A DNA stretch of 64,000 nt, taken from Chitinophagaceae bacterium (GTDB lineage: Bacteria > Bacteroidota > Bacteroidia > Chitinophagales > UBA10324). The notes beneath the pieces were generated by a model. That model worked only from the letters and a program-made list of their open reading frames with translations. It did no database searches and was not told where the DNA came from. This document shows, in pieces, positions 31,615 to 40,550 of the stretch. The stretch lies in contig JADJAG010000008.1 in assembly GCA_016704325.1 (NCBI GenBank), positions 434,001-498,000 on the forward strand, given 5' to 3'. Made by a program: the position numbers and the translations under genes. Position 1 is the first letter of the stretch; every line of letters starts with the position of its first letter.

Positions 31615-33471
31615 ATGGACAGGAATGCGGCTATAGGATTTGTGCTGATTGCTTTAATCTTCATTGCATATATTTATCTGAATACCCCTTCTCCCGAAGA
31701 AGAGGCGCGTATGAGAAAACAAAGAGATTCTATTGCCTTTGTTCAGAAACAGCAATACCTGGCAGATTCCATCGGCGCGATACAACCTGATAGCAGTGTG
31801 ATAGCTCCAGCAAGTTCCGGTGCATCCAAAACCGCCCAACAGGGCATCTTCACCGATACTTCTATTGCGGGAGAAGCGATTCATACCATCGAGAATGAAT
31901 TGTTGAAAATAATGCTGTCCAATAAAGGAGGCAAGGTGATTTCTGTTGAATTGAAGCAATACAAAACGTATGATCAGCAACCGCTGATACTATTCAATCC
32001 TGAAGGCACTTTTTTCAATTATGCTTTTTTTTCAGGCACTACCCAGGTTGGAACCAACGATCTTCTTTTTTCAACGGTCGGACAATCCTTCTCGGTCAGC
32101 AACAGCGATTCCAATACACTGATCTATCGTGCATATGTTTCTCCCGAAAGTTATATCGAACAACGTTATACTTTGAAGGGCAATTCATACCTGTTGGGGT
32201 ACCAGTTCAATATGGTAGGCATGGACCAGGTTATCCGCAATAATAATCCTGATATTAACCTGGAGTGGAAAGCCAATCTAAGTCATACAGAGAAAGACCT
32301 GGAAATGGAAAAGAATTTTTCTTCTGTCTATTTCCGCTACTGGGATGATGATGTGGATTATATTGCTGAAGCAGGCACCGGTGAAATGAATGCGCCGGGA
32401 AAACTTCAATGGGTTTCTTTCAAACAACATTTTTTTAATGCAACTTTAATTACCCAACAACCTTTCGAACAGGGTATTTTCAGCACACAAGCCGATGTTG
32501 ACAACCGGTATGTAAAAAAATTAAATGCCCAGTTGGTCTTACCATTCGACAATACCAAAAAACTGGTCAGCTACCCGATGCAGTTCTACTTCGGACCTAA
32601 TAACTACCAGGATCTCAAACGACTCGGTGACTACGACCTGGAGCAGATCATTCCGTTAGGAGCCGGTGTTTTTGGTGCCATCTCCTCTCCGATCAACAAG
32701 TTCTTCATCATCCCATTATTTAACTTTCTTGATAACTACTTCACCAGCTTTGGGTTGATCATTCTGATCATGACTGTATTGCTGCGCATCATACTTTTTC
32801 CGCTCAATTACCGCTCTTTTCTTTCAGCAGCCAAGATGCGGTTGCTGAAGCCTGAAATTGACGAATTGAAAGAAAAATACAAAGAAGATCAAACGAGATT
32901 CGGGCAGGAACAGCTTAAACTTTTCAGGTCTGCAGGCGTAAATCCGCTTGGCGGATGCATTCCGGCATTACTGCAATTACCTATCCTGGTTGCCATGTAT
33001 ACTTTCTTCCCGTTGTCCATTGAATTAAGGCAGCAGGCATTATGGTGGACGCAGGATCTTTCTACTTATGATTCAATCTGGAATCTCGGCTTTACCATAC
33101 CATTTTATGGTGATCATGTAAGCTTATGGACCATCATCATGACCATAACCTCCATTATGTTTGCAGTTTACAACAATCAGCTTTCCGGCGTTACCGGGCA
33201 GATGAAGTACATGGCCTATATATTCCCTGTGCTGTTACTTGGCATCTTCAATAACCTTCCTGCAGCACTTACCTATTATTATTCTTTATCAAACATTGTC
33301 GCATTCGGACAGCAGTTTATCATCAAAAATTATATTATTAATGAAGATGCCATCCATAGTAAGATCCAGGAAAACAAGAAGAAACCGTTAAAGAAATCGA
33401 AGTTGCAGGAAAGGCTGGAAAATATGGCAAAAACACAGCAACTGCAACAACAATCGAAGAAGAAAAAGTGA
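31615..33471 (+). CDS. yidC: membrane protein insertase YidC
   Basis: Inserts and folds inner-membrane proteins, with or without SecYEG. The 618-residue protein has an N-terminal membrane anchor (AIGFVLIALIFIAYIYL), a large periplasmic beta domain (about residues 80-340) and the conserved C-terminal membrane core from about 350, including NPLGGCIPALLQLPIL and several transmembrane helices. The tail is Lys-rich. Own promoter at 31509. Confidence 0.96.
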   Translation: MDRNAAIGFVLIALIFIAYIYLNTPSPEEEARMRKQRDSIAFVQKQQYLADSIGAIQPDSSVIAPASSGASKTAQQGIFTDTSIAGEAIHTIENELLKIMLSNKGGKVISVELKQYKTYDQQPLILFNPEGTFFNYAFFSGTTQVGTNDLLFSTVGQSFSVSNSDSNTLIYRAYVSPESYIEQRYTLKGNSYLLGYQFNMVGMDQVIRNNNPDINLEWKANLSHTEKDLEMEKNFSSVYFRYWDDDVDYIAEAGTGEMNAPGKLQWVSFKQHFFNATLITQQPFEQGIFSTQADVDNRYVKKLNAQLVLPFDNTKKLVSYPMQFYFGPNNYQDLKRLGDYDLEQIIPLGAGVFGAISSPINKFFIIPLFNFLDNYFTSFGLIILIMTVLLRIILFPLNYRSFLSAAKMRLLKPEIDELKEKYKEDQTRFGQEQLKLFRSAGVNPLGGCIPALLQLPILVAMYTFFPLSIELRQQALWWTQDLSTYDSIWNLGFTIPFYGDHVSLWTIIMTITSIMFAVYNNQLSGVTGQMKYMAYIFPVLLLGIFNNLPAALTYYYSLSNIVAFGQQFIIKNYIINEDAIHSKIQENKKKPLKKSKLQERLENMAKTQQLQQQSKKKK

Positions 33472-33483
33472 TCGTCGCCGGGC

Positions 33484-33839
33484 ATTTCACTCACTCAAAA
33501 CACAAGACACAAGACATCCAAGATCCAAGACTCAAGACTCAAGACTTAAGACTCAAGACTTAAGACTTAAGACTCAAGACTTAAGATTTAAGACAAATAG
33601 TAACAATCGAATTGCATTACAATTTTGAAAAATCAGTTAAAAAAGGTCAACCTATTTCAGTCAATGACATTGAGTATTAAGTATTTGAGTAAGTGATTAA
33701 AGTAGCGTAGTGAATACAGAATAGCAAGTGATCGGCTTCGCCGCAGCAATTTAACCATTTAACCATTTAACCATTTAACCATTTAACCATTTAACCCAGC
33801 AACCATTGCCTGAGATGCTGAACGAATTGTAGTACACCC
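33484..33839. repeat. mosaic intergenic element, ends in GTACACCC
   Basis: A string of modules shared with other intergenic regions: AAGACTTAAGACTC words (33490-33595), GGTCAACCTATTTCAGTCAA (about 33644-33665), GAGTAAGTGA words, GCTTCGCCGCAGCAATTTAA (from about 33735), AACCATTT tandem copies, and a right end ATTGTAGTACACCC (33826-33839). The left TIR is not recognisable and no target duplication was found. No gene. Confidence 0.75.
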
Positions 33840-33844
33840 ACTGA

Positions 33845-33876
33845 TTTTAGTCCAGATCACCATTTTAATAATTTTG
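33845..33876 (+). promoter_or_regulatory. putative promoter of the 33934 gene
   Basis: -7 box TAATTTTG at 33869-33876, with TTTTA at about 33845-33849 as a weak -33 box 19 bp upstream. It begins 5 bp after the mosaic element ends. Confidence 0.5.
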
Positions 33877-33933
33877 TTTACTTTGCAACAGTACTTTACC
33901 TTTGATCATCTTTAAATTTTAAACCAAAACCTT

Positions 33934-35832
33934 ATGCTGACAAAAACATTTACTCTTCTGGCAGCGGCGGTTACAATTTCCGTAACAGCCTTTGCACAAT
34001 CCCCTACATTTTCTAACAAATTTCAATCGGCTAAGCTCACTCCTGCCATTGAAAACAAGATGTTGAAAATGAATACACTCCGTAGTACCGGACTTGAAGA
34101 AATGAAGCCCGGAAACATCAGTTCTTCCAACGCCAACGTTGGTAGTACTTCAACTAACAGAGATGTAACGCATACCATTGTTGGCACAACCTACTATGAC
34201 CTGCAAACCAATTCTTCTGTTTGTAACAGGTTGTTGAACAATGTAGATGGCACCGTTCAGGCTACCTGGACTTTTTCTGCAGGTAACCAGGGTGTTGACC
34301 GCGGAACAGGTTATGCTGTATACACCGGTGGAGCATGGTCTCCTGCCCCGACAGCACGTATTGAATCCGCACGTACCGGCTGGCCCAGCATTGCCCGGAC
34401 AGGCAGCGGTGGCGAATATGTAATTGCCCACAATACTGCTGTGAGCCAATTGCAATTGAGCAGCCGTTCCACATTAGGAACAGGCACCTGGACAGAAAAC
34501 ACTTCTTCCTTAACAAGCCCGATTCCTAATGGAAATTGGTGGCCACGTTTGGCTGCTTCCGGTGATTATGTGCATGCCATTTCAATTACCTACCCGGTAG
34601 CAAATGGTGGCGCAATTTTCGAAGGACAGGATGGCGCACTTTGTTACTCACGTTCTTCCGACAATGGCGCTACCTGGGATATCGTAAATGTAGTTCCTGA
34701 CGAAGTTGACTCTGCATTCTACAATGGATTCAGCGGTGATGGATATGCTATTGATGCAAAAGGAAATACCGTTGCAATCGTTGTAGGTGAATCCTACACC
34801 GATGTGGTTTTGTTGAAATCTGTAGATAACGGAGCCACCTGGGCCAAGTCACTGGTTTGGGATTTCCCTATTGATAAATACCCTGCACTGGGAATTTCTG
34901 ATGTTAACGGCGACGGCGAAGCAGATACCCTTGATTCAACCGATGAAGGATTCAGCGTGTTGATTGATGGCGATGGCATGTGCCATGTTACCTTCGGTTA
35001 TGTTCGTGTTTTGGATGATGATCCGACTTCTACAGATGCACGTTCTTATTTCCCTGGCACAAACGGTATAGGCTATTGGAATGAGTCATTCTTAGAAAAT
35101 GAAGATCCTCCCGTAATTGTAGCAGGTGCTACAGATGTAGACGGAAGTGGGGTGCTTGAAATAAATGCATTGGGACGTTATCTCAATTCAGGTATAGCAC
35201 TTCATCCAAATCTTGCTACTGATGGTGTAAACCTTTTCCTTTCTTACACAGCTGTAGTGGAAAATACCGATGATGGTTTTGGATTTAACAATGAGCACGT
35301 ATATGTTACTGCATCTGATGACGGTGGTATTACATGGCAGGAGCCTGTTGACATCAACCTGATCTATGATGAATTCTCTAATGGTGCTTTTGGTGACCTT
35401 GCAAGAGATGTAATCAATAACAAGATCCAGTTGCTGTATCAATTTGATTATTGCGCAGGTGTTGCCAATAACCAGGATTGCAATGTAGGACAGGAACAAA
35501 CCATCATGTATGTGGAAGCCAATGTTGAAGAATTTGGTGTTTCCGGTATCGTGGGTGTTGATGCCATTAAGAATCTTGACAAAACACTGACTATCTACCC
35601 GAATCCTTCTACAGGATTGCTGACACTTGACTTTAATAAATTGAAGCAAACTGATGTGACTGTTTCTGTAACCAACAGCATCGGCCAGGTGGTAAAAACC
35701 ATTAATTCTTTAAAGGTTACCAATAACAAGGCAATGGTAGACCTTTCCGGAATGGAAAATGGCATTTACTACGTGAATGTTACTTCCGGAAATATGAATA
35801 CTACCCTTCCGGTAAATCTTTTTAACAACTAA
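33934..35832 (+). CDS. secreted BNR/sialidase-like propeller protein with T9SS sorting domain
   Basis: 632 residues: signal peptide (MLTKTFTLLAAAVTISVTAFAQ), then a body with repeated Asp-box-like phrases SSDNGATWDI, SVDNGATWAKS and ASDDGGITWQEP, typical of BNR repeats in sialidase-type propellers. Sorting domain from about YPNPSTGLL to the end. It is a close paralogue of the next gene and may be a tandem duplicate. Catalytic sialidase residues cannot be confirmed, so binding or hydrolase activity stays open. A promoter and terminator are both visible, suggesting a monocistronic, well-expressed gene. Confidence 0.87.
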   Translation: MLTKTFTLLAAAVTISVTAFAQSPTFSNKFQSAKLTPAIENKMLKMNTLRSTGLEEMKPGNISSSNANVGSTSTNRDVTHTIVGTTYYDLQTNSSVCNRLLNNVDGTVQATWTFSAGNQGVDRGTGYAVYTGGAWSPAPTARIESARTGWPSIARTGSGGEYVIAHNTAVSQLQLSSRSTLGTGTWTENTSSLTSPIPNGNWWPRLAASGDYVHAISITYPVANGGAIFEGQDGALCYSRSSDNGATWDIVNVVPDEVDSAFYNGFSGDGYAIDAKGNTVAIVVGESYTDVVLLKSVDNGATWAKSLVWDFPIDKYPALGISDVNGDGEADTLDSTDEGFSVLIDGDGMCHVTFGYVRVLDDDPTSTDARSYFPGTNGIGYWNESFLENEDPPVIVAGATDVDGSGVLEINALGRYLNSGIALHPNLATDGVNLFLSYTAVVENTDDGFGFNNEHVYVTASDDGGITWQEPVDINLIYDEFSNGAFGDLARDVINNKIQLLYQFDYCAGVANNQDCNVGQEQTIMYVEANVEEFGVSGIVGVDAIKNLDKTLTIYPNPSTGLLTLDFNKLKQTDVTVSVTNSIGQVVKTINSLKVTNNKAMVDLSGMENGIYYVNVTSGNMNTTLPVNLFNN

Positions 35833-35853
35833 AATTTAATTAGAAATTGCTGA

Positions 35854-35889
35854 AGAAAACCCTTCCCAAAAGAAGGGTTTTCTTTTTTT
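35854..35889 (+). terminator. intrinsic terminator
   Basis: 12-bp hairpin AGAAAACCCTTC / GAAGGGTTTTCT with a 6-nt loop, followed by a T-run, 22 bp after the stop of the 33934 gene. Confidence 0.9.
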
Positions 35890-35973
35890 AATGCAATCTG
35901 CACAAGCAATTGCAACAGGTTGCCTGAAAGCCGCTTTATATAAGATTCTGCTCCTGTTTAACCTGACTGAAGC

Positions 35974-36335
35974 CGTGTTCGGCAAATTGGATATTGAGTG
36001 TTCATTGAGTATTGAGTATTGAGTATTGAGTATTGAGTATTGAGTATTGAGTATTGAGTATTGAGTATCTTAGGTCTTGAGTCTTAAGTCTTGGATCTTA
36101 TGTCTTGAGTGAGTATTGAGTATTGAGTATTTGAGTGAGTAAGTGAGTAAGTGAGTAAGTGAGTAAAGTAGAGTAGTGATCACAAAATAGCAAGTGATCG
36201 GCTTCGCCGCAGCAATTTAACCATTTAGCCATTTAACCATTTAAGCCATTTAGCCATTTAGCCATTTAGCCATTTAGCCATATAACAATTACCCCCCCAA
36301 CCATTGCATGACAAGATAACCAATATCGTACACCC
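35974..36335. repeat. mosaic intergenic element with degenerate inverted ends
   Basis: Left end CGTGTTCGGCAAATTGG (a decayed form of the GGGTGTACGACAAATTGG end), then many ATTGAGT copies (36001-36066), a CTTGAGTCTTAAGTC module, GAGTAAGT copies, GCTTCGCCGCAGCAATTTAA (36201-36220) and CATTTAGC copies, with right end ATATCGTACACCC at 36335. Noncoding. No matching target duplication found. Confidence 0.8.
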
Positions 36336-36348
36336 TATTGAATTATGA

Positions 36349-36380
36349 ATTGTAAAGTGTGGTTAAAATTTATATTTTTG
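36349..36380 (+). promoter_or_regulatory. putative promoter of the 36422 gene
   Basis: -33 box ATTG (36349-36352), 20-bp spacer, -7 box TATTTTTG (36373-36380). It begins 14 bp after the mosaic element ends. Confidence 0.6.
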
Positions 36381-36421
36381 GCTATTGACAATTAACCGCT
36401 TCTTAACCAAACTACCGCACC

Positions 36422-38305
36422 ATGAAAAATTTTACATTAATTGCTATTGGGTTATTAATGGCCAATGCAAGTATTGGCCAGACTACCACCGGTAAAAAAC
36501 CGGCACAGGTAAGGCCCGAACAATATAAAGCAGCCACATTAGTTCCTCAAACCCTTTCCGGCATGGAAAAAATGGAAGCTGCGAAACAAATCACCTACAG
36601 CAACAATCCAATCGGTGTACCGCAAACCGTACGTGAATTTACGGAAACCATTATAGGTACCACGTTCTATGACCTGCAAACAAATAATGCAATTTCCGAC
36701 CGGTTAATTTACAACAGCGGAACGGGTACTATTTCTGCAACCTGGACCATGTCGCCGGATGCCGGTGCAGGTGCGCCAAACCGTGGTACCGGTTATAATT
36801 TTTTTAATGGAACAGCCTGGGATGAACAGCCATCCGAAAGAATTGAGACGCAACGCACCGGATTCCCAAATATAGGAATCACTTCAAACGGGGCAGAGAA
36901 TGTAATAGCGCACAACACCACTTCCGGTGTAATGCAACAAACATTCCGGGCAACTACAGGAACCGGAACCTGGTCAGAAAGTCTTACCGCATTGGAGAAT
37001 GATGCTACGCTTGGCAATCTTTGGTCTAAAACGGCTACCAATGGCAACAATCTTCATGTAATCTCCCTTACTTGTCCGGTGGCAAATGGTGGTGCACTCT
37101 ATAACAACATAGATGGTATGCCATTGTATTACCGTTCAACAGATGGTGGCTCAACCTGGGATAAAACCAATGTGGAATTGCAGGATATTACTGCTGAAAA
37201 CTACGTTGCATTTTCCGGCGATGCCTGCCAGATTGATGCCAATGGCAATACGGTAGCCATCGTTGTAGGTGGAAGCTTTGCTAATGACGTATTGCTTTAC
37301 AAATCTACCGACAACGGCGATACCTGGTCTAAGACCATTGTTTACAAACACCCTTACTTCAAATTTACTGATGATACGATCACCGATACCAATAATGACG
37401 GTACTCCGGACAGCATGCGCACATCCGATGGCTCCTTTGCTTTGCTGGTAGACAATGCCGGCATGGTACATATTTGGTGGGGCGATATGTTTATCCTCAA
37501 CGATATTGCAGGAGATGCAGCATACAGCTACTATTTTACCAATGCATTAATGTATTGGAATGAAACAAAAACGGAAGCAACTGCTATTGAAAACCTTGGC
37601 GCACTCGATGACGATGGCAGTGGCGTTCTTGAATTTAATGATGTCGGCACTTTTGCCTTTAAAGGACTTGCTGCCTATCCAAGTGCAGGTATTGATGCGA
37701 ATGGCAACATTTATCTCTCCTATATGGCGCTCGTAGAAAATTCAAGTGATGGCGACGGCAAAGCGGTTCGTCATGTATATGTTTCAGCCAGTACGGATGG
37801 CGGTGAATCTTGGGCTGATCCGATAGATGTAGTAAGCGATGAGTTTTCTGAAGGTGCCTATGGTGCAATTGCCAGAACGGTGGACGATCACCTCCGTCTT
37901 ACTTATCAGCGGGATTTCTGCGCCGGCATTTCAACTACTTCCGGCAATCCTGATCCATGTAATGTAGGCCAGGAAAATGAAATCATTTATATTGAACTTC
38001 CTGTTCTTGATCTTGGAATCAATGTAGGTGTTCAAAATGTTCAGGATGCAACAGCAAACCTTTCTGTTTATCCAAATCCTTCAAACGGCCACACTACACT
38101 TGAGTTTAGAAACAAAGCCCAGCAAAATGCTACCGTAACCGTTACTAACAGTATTGGCCGGGTAATGCTTACCCTGAATGAAGTTCAGGTAATTAATGGT
38201 AAAGCACAGGTAGATCTTTCCGGAATGGAGAATGGTATCTATTACCTGCAGGTGAAATCTGATAAAAATAATTCCACATTGCCTGTTACCATTTGTAACA
38301 ATTAG
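36422..38305 (+). CDS. secreted BNR/sialidase-like propeller protein with T9SS sorting domain
   Basis: 627-residue paralogue of the 33934 gene: signal peptide (MKNFTLIAIGLLMANASIGQ), STDGGSTWDKT, STDNGDTWSKT and STDGGESWADP Asp boxes, conserved blocks such as GTTFYDLQTNN and DEFSEGAYGAIART, and a sorting domain from about YPNPSNGHTT. Both copies keep the QTNN.../NRGTGY framework, but intervening loops differ, so they are old duplicates, not recent ones. Own promoter and terminator. Substrate unknown. Confidence 0.87.
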   Translation: MKNFTLIAIGLLMANASIGQTTTGKKPAQVRPEQYKAATLVPQTLSGMEKMEAAKQITYSNNPIGVPQTVREFTETIIGTTFYDLQTNNAISDRLIYNSGTGTISATWTMSPDAGAGAPNRGTGYNFFNGTAWDEQPSERIETQRTGFPNIGITSNGAENVIAHNTTSGVMQQTFRATTGTGTWSESLTALENDATLGNLWSKTATNGNNLHVISLTCPVANGGALYNNIDGMPLYYRSTDGGSTWDKTNVELQDITAENYVAFSGDACQIDANGNTVAIVVGGSFANDVLLYKSTDNGDTWSKTIVYKHPYFKFTDDTITDTNNDGTPDSMRTSDGSFALLVDNAGMVHIWWGDMFILNDIAGDAAYSYYFTNALMYWNETKTEATAIENLGALDDDGSGVLEFNDVGTFAFKGLAAYPSAGIDANGNIYLSYMALVENSSDGDGKAVRHVYVSASTDGGESWADPIDVVSDEFSEGAYGAIARTVDDHLRLTYQRDFCAGISTTSGNPDPCNVGQENEIIYIELPVLDLGINVGVQNVQDATANLSVYPNPSNGHTTLEFRNKAQQNATVTVTNSIGRVMLTLNEVQVINGKAQVDLSGMENGIYYLQVKSDKNNSTLPVTICNN

Positions 38306-38331
38306 TTTTTTTAAGTGTTGGAAATTGCAGA

Positions 38332-38361
38332 GAAAGCCTCCCGCACGGGAGGTTTTCTTTT
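38332..38361 (+). terminator. intrinsic terminator
   Basis: 11-bp hairpin GAAAGCCTCCC / GGGAGGTTTTC (one G-T pair), loop GCAC, followed by a T-run, 26 bp after the stop of the 36422 gene. Confidence 0.9.
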
Positions 38362-38891
38362 TTTAATCAGTCCGACAATAGCTACGTAAGCCTCCCTGGC
38401 TACCACGTCCTCATCCAATCAATTTGCCTGAAAATAATCGTCAGTGTGGTCTTGTTGAATGGACGCTGTTGTACTCCAGTATTTTTCATTGAATAGCGGC
38501 CAGTTGGCGGAAAAAGCATGTTCAGATTAAAAATCATAGGTGTTCGAAGCCTTTAGAACCCTTTCCTGGCTTGACTTTCATTCATATTGCTATCGGGAAA
38601 AGTGAGCATAAAATTCAATCTCAAATAGTCATGAACTATTTTTCCCTCAAGAAAAGCATGGTGCCAATTGCAACCCATCACATTTTCAGTATAAAAATCT
38701 CTAATGCAGATTGTCTGTAACCTATGCCCGGCAAGGTTTTGAACATGCTTCGAATAGTAGTGACTGTATAAATCCCGAACAATGGGTACAGAATCCCGCT
38801 GAAAAGCGGGACAGGCTATTCAACACAGGATTAAATCACTGCACTGCTACGTTGCGCGCGTTTAATCACTTAAATGTTATAGGCTGACCAA
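38362..38891. other. intergenic, no intact gene
   Basis: 530 bp with no convincing ORF. A small hairpin TCCCGCT-GAAA-AGCGGGA lies at 38794-38811, and TTTAATCACT-type direct repeats lie at 38831-38872. GTTATAGGC at 38876-38884 resembles an attC core, but no partner arm was found. Confidence 0.4.
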
Positions 38892-39305
38892 CTACCATCT
38901 AAGACTCAATTCGTCCGGTGTTAAAACAACTATTTCACTGTCCCGAAAGTCTTTGGTATTACGGGTAACAATGCAGTCAATTTTTTCTACAGTTGATGCA
39001 CATAAAATTTGAATTGAATCTTCAAAGTCTTTATGTTTAGAACGCAATCCTTTTCTTAATACGTCTGTGTCAACTGCTATAACTGTTACATAATCTAGTA
39101 AATTGTATAAAACATCACGTAGTGCTTTTTCCTCGATATATTTTTTTAATAAATAATGCGTTGTTGCAATGGAATGTGAAGATGTAAACAGTTTAATTTT
39201 CCTTTCTTCAGATTTCTTAAATATTTCAATTGAATACTTGCTAAATGGCTTTCTGTCCGCAATTAAATCAACAATTATATTAGTGTCTAGAAAAACCCTT
39301 TTCAT
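38892..39305 (-). CDS. vapC: VapC-like PIN-domain ribonuclease toxin
   Basis: 137 residues. PIN-domain acidic residues: D7 in FLDTNIIVDL, the Asp/Glu set in KHKDFEDSIQILCA, and the C-terminal TRNTKDF. VapC toxins cut tRNA or rRNA; the antitoxin gene overlaps upstream by 4 bp. Its place in an accessory island with attC-like sites fits the known habit of toxin-antitoxin pairs stabilising cassette arrays, but no attC was found directly after it. Confidence 0.88.
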   Translation of the reverse strand: MKRVFLDTNIIVDLIADRKPFSKYSIEIFKKSEERKIKLFTSSHSIATTHYLLKKYIEEKALRDVLYNLLDYVTVIAVDTDVLRKGLRSKHKDFEDSIQILCASTVEKIDCIVTRNTKDFRDSEIVVLTPDELSLRW

Positions 39306-39550
39306 AAGTGTTTTGATTCAAAATAAGATCGTAATTCTTTTTCCTGGTCAAAGTTCTTTGGAAGTTTAACAGAACCTACAATTTTGTTCAGTTTTGGAGA
39401 AAGTCCTTCTTCTCCACTTTCTTGAGTTATTGTCTCCAAATAATTTTCAATGAGTTTGGATAAACTTCTACCAGTGCCTTTTGCGTATGATTTCGCACTT
39501 TCTATAATTGACTTTTCTATTGTCAAGGTTAATTTAGTGGTCATTAGCAC
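39302..39550 (-). CDS. antitoxin partner of VapC (DUF6364-like)
   Basis: 82 residues with a ribbon-helix-helix N-terminus (TKLTLTIEKSIIESAKSYAK, then GRSLSKLIENYL) and a C-terminal tail for toxin binding. Starts MLMTTKLTLT; the second Met is also possible. Overlaps vapC by 4 bp. Such antitoxins bind DNA and autoregulate the operon. Confidence 0.85.
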   Translation of the reverse strand: MLMTTKLTLTIEKSIIESAKSYAKGTGRSLSKLIENYLETITQESGEEGLSPKLNKIVGSVKLPKNFDQEKELRSYFESKHL

Positions 39551-39605
39551 GTGTATTTTTCACAAAAATACGTATTTGATCCTGAAATTCCAAAGTGGTT
39601 TGCCT

Positions 39606-39708
39606 CTTGGTTAGCAAGTGTCAGCAAACAGAAACAGATTAAGCAGAAAAATTTGTTTGTCATTGTCCAGTTTTCACTAGCAGTTAGTCTGAGTTTGCGA
39701 TACAGTGC
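39606..39708 (-). pseudogene. truncated 5' end of a T9SS gene, direct repeat copy
   Basis: 103 bp matching 42311-42413 with three mismatches. On the minus strand it contains a leader (GCACTGTATCGC...), an ATG at 39663 and the signal peptide start MTNKFFCLICFCLLTLANQ; the intact gene reads MANKFFCLICFCLL. After the signal peptide the similarity stops and the frame runs into unrelated sequence. This is the beginning of a second copy of the 40551-42368 gene. Confidence 0.88.
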
Positions 39709-39726
39709 AAATAGAGCATTAGCATT

Positions 39727-39862
39727 GAACATAACGGTTTGCAGCTACAAGAAGTTGGCGATTTTCACCACAAATGTTGATGCGGAGAACCAATATTTGA
39801 TTAACCGCAAATGTGTCTGCGGAGCACTGAACGGCCACTTTTGCCAAACCCGTGTTAGTGGT
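39727..39862 (-). other. attC-like recombination site after the VOC gene
   Basis: On the minus strand the site begins with core CACTAAC, which contains the TAA stop of the VOC gene (39855-39857), followed by ACGGGTTTGGC. About 110 bp later it ends GCAAACCGTTATGTT, with core GTTATGT. The arms pair imperfectly (CGGTTTGC... against CGGGTTTGGC). Stop codon inside the left core is a hallmark of integron cassettes. No cassette-array integrase is in the window. Confidence 0.5.
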
Positions 39863-40361
39863 TCGTGCTACTGTTTGCAGGCATTGCTTCTATAATGTGT
39901 ATTTCATTTCCATCAGGGTCTTTTATCATGATAGTTTTCGCACCGTAGGGCATTCTGTCAATAATCGGCTGCTTGTATTTGCCTGATTTGTAATCGCTGC
40001 TCACTTCCATAAGCCTCTTCAGAAAAGCATCCATAGAAATTACCATAAAACCAAAGTGTACAAAACCTACATATTTTGGTCCTGAAGGCACGTCACTGAT
40101 AACTTTAGTGGTGTCGTTGACCCACTGTGATAAATGGAGTTCAATACCCTCACCAACTTTCAACCATTTTACAATGTATTGAGGGCTTGGAGGAAAGGGA
40201 CAAGGTATCGTGTCTGCCTGAAAGACTTTGGTGTAAAAAGCTACGCTACTTTCCAGGTTCTGCACATCCATTAGAGTATGGTTATACCAAGCAGTACTTT
40301 TTTGTGCAATCGCAGAGGATGCGATAAAGAAAAGGAGTAGAAGGAGGAAAGACTTTATCAT
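39855..40361 (-). CDS. secreted VOC-superfamily (glyoxalase/bleomycin-resistance-like) protein
   Basis: 168 residues with a signal peptide (MIKSFLLLLLFFIASSAIAQ) and a VOC fold: metal-ligand-type starts NHTLMDVQNLESSVAFYTKVF and the C-terminal MIKDPDGNEIHIIE. The exported form is unusual for this superfamily, which is mostly cytoplasmic. The stop codon lies inside an attC-like core, and another attC-like site precedes the gene, as if it were an integron cassette with a short leader. Substrate unknown. Confidence 0.85.
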   Translation of the reverse strand: MIKSFLLLLLFFIASSAIAQKSTAWYNHTLMDVQNLESSVAFYTKVFQADTIPCPFPPSPQYIVKWLKVGEGIELHLSQWVNDTTKVISDVPSGPKYVGFVHFGFMVISMDAFLKRLMEVSSDYKSGKYKQPIIDRMPYGAKTIMIKDPDGNEIHIIEAMPANSSTNH

Positions 40362-40410
40362 TGGTTTATATTTTTCTTACAAAATTCGTCAAAGAAAGAA
40401 AGCATGACCG

Positions 40411-40541
40411 CTAACGTTTTGCGGGTTTAAGAAGTGCGGGATTTCGAAGAACAAAACTGTCCGCCAGCACAAAAGATTGATTGAAAAACTTCACTTGGTT
40501 ATCCCATGTCACCCCGCTTTTCTTAAACCCGCTGTTATGCC
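40411..40541 (-). other. attC-like recombination site after the T9SS gene
   Basis: A 131-bp imperfect palindrome. On the minus strand: core GCATAAC, arm AGCGGGTTTAAGAAAAGCGGG, a ~70-nt variable middle, arm CCCGCACTTCTTAAACCCGC, core GTTAGCG. The arms match at 18 of 20 positions (+ strand 40421-40440 with 40513-40532). It starts 10 bp after the T9SS stop, and the next gene starts 50 bp beyond it, as in integron cassettes. Size resembles long attC sites. Confidence 0.6.
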
Positions 40542-40550
40542 CAGTGCTTT

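Noticed and set aside
38821..38891. Third attC site after vapC
   Set aside because: GCCTATAAC resembles a core, but no complementary arm or second core was found within 130 bp.
39551..39895. 114-codon + strand ORF
   Set aside because: It runs across the signal-peptide remnant and attC-like site in antisense; composition is explained by those features.
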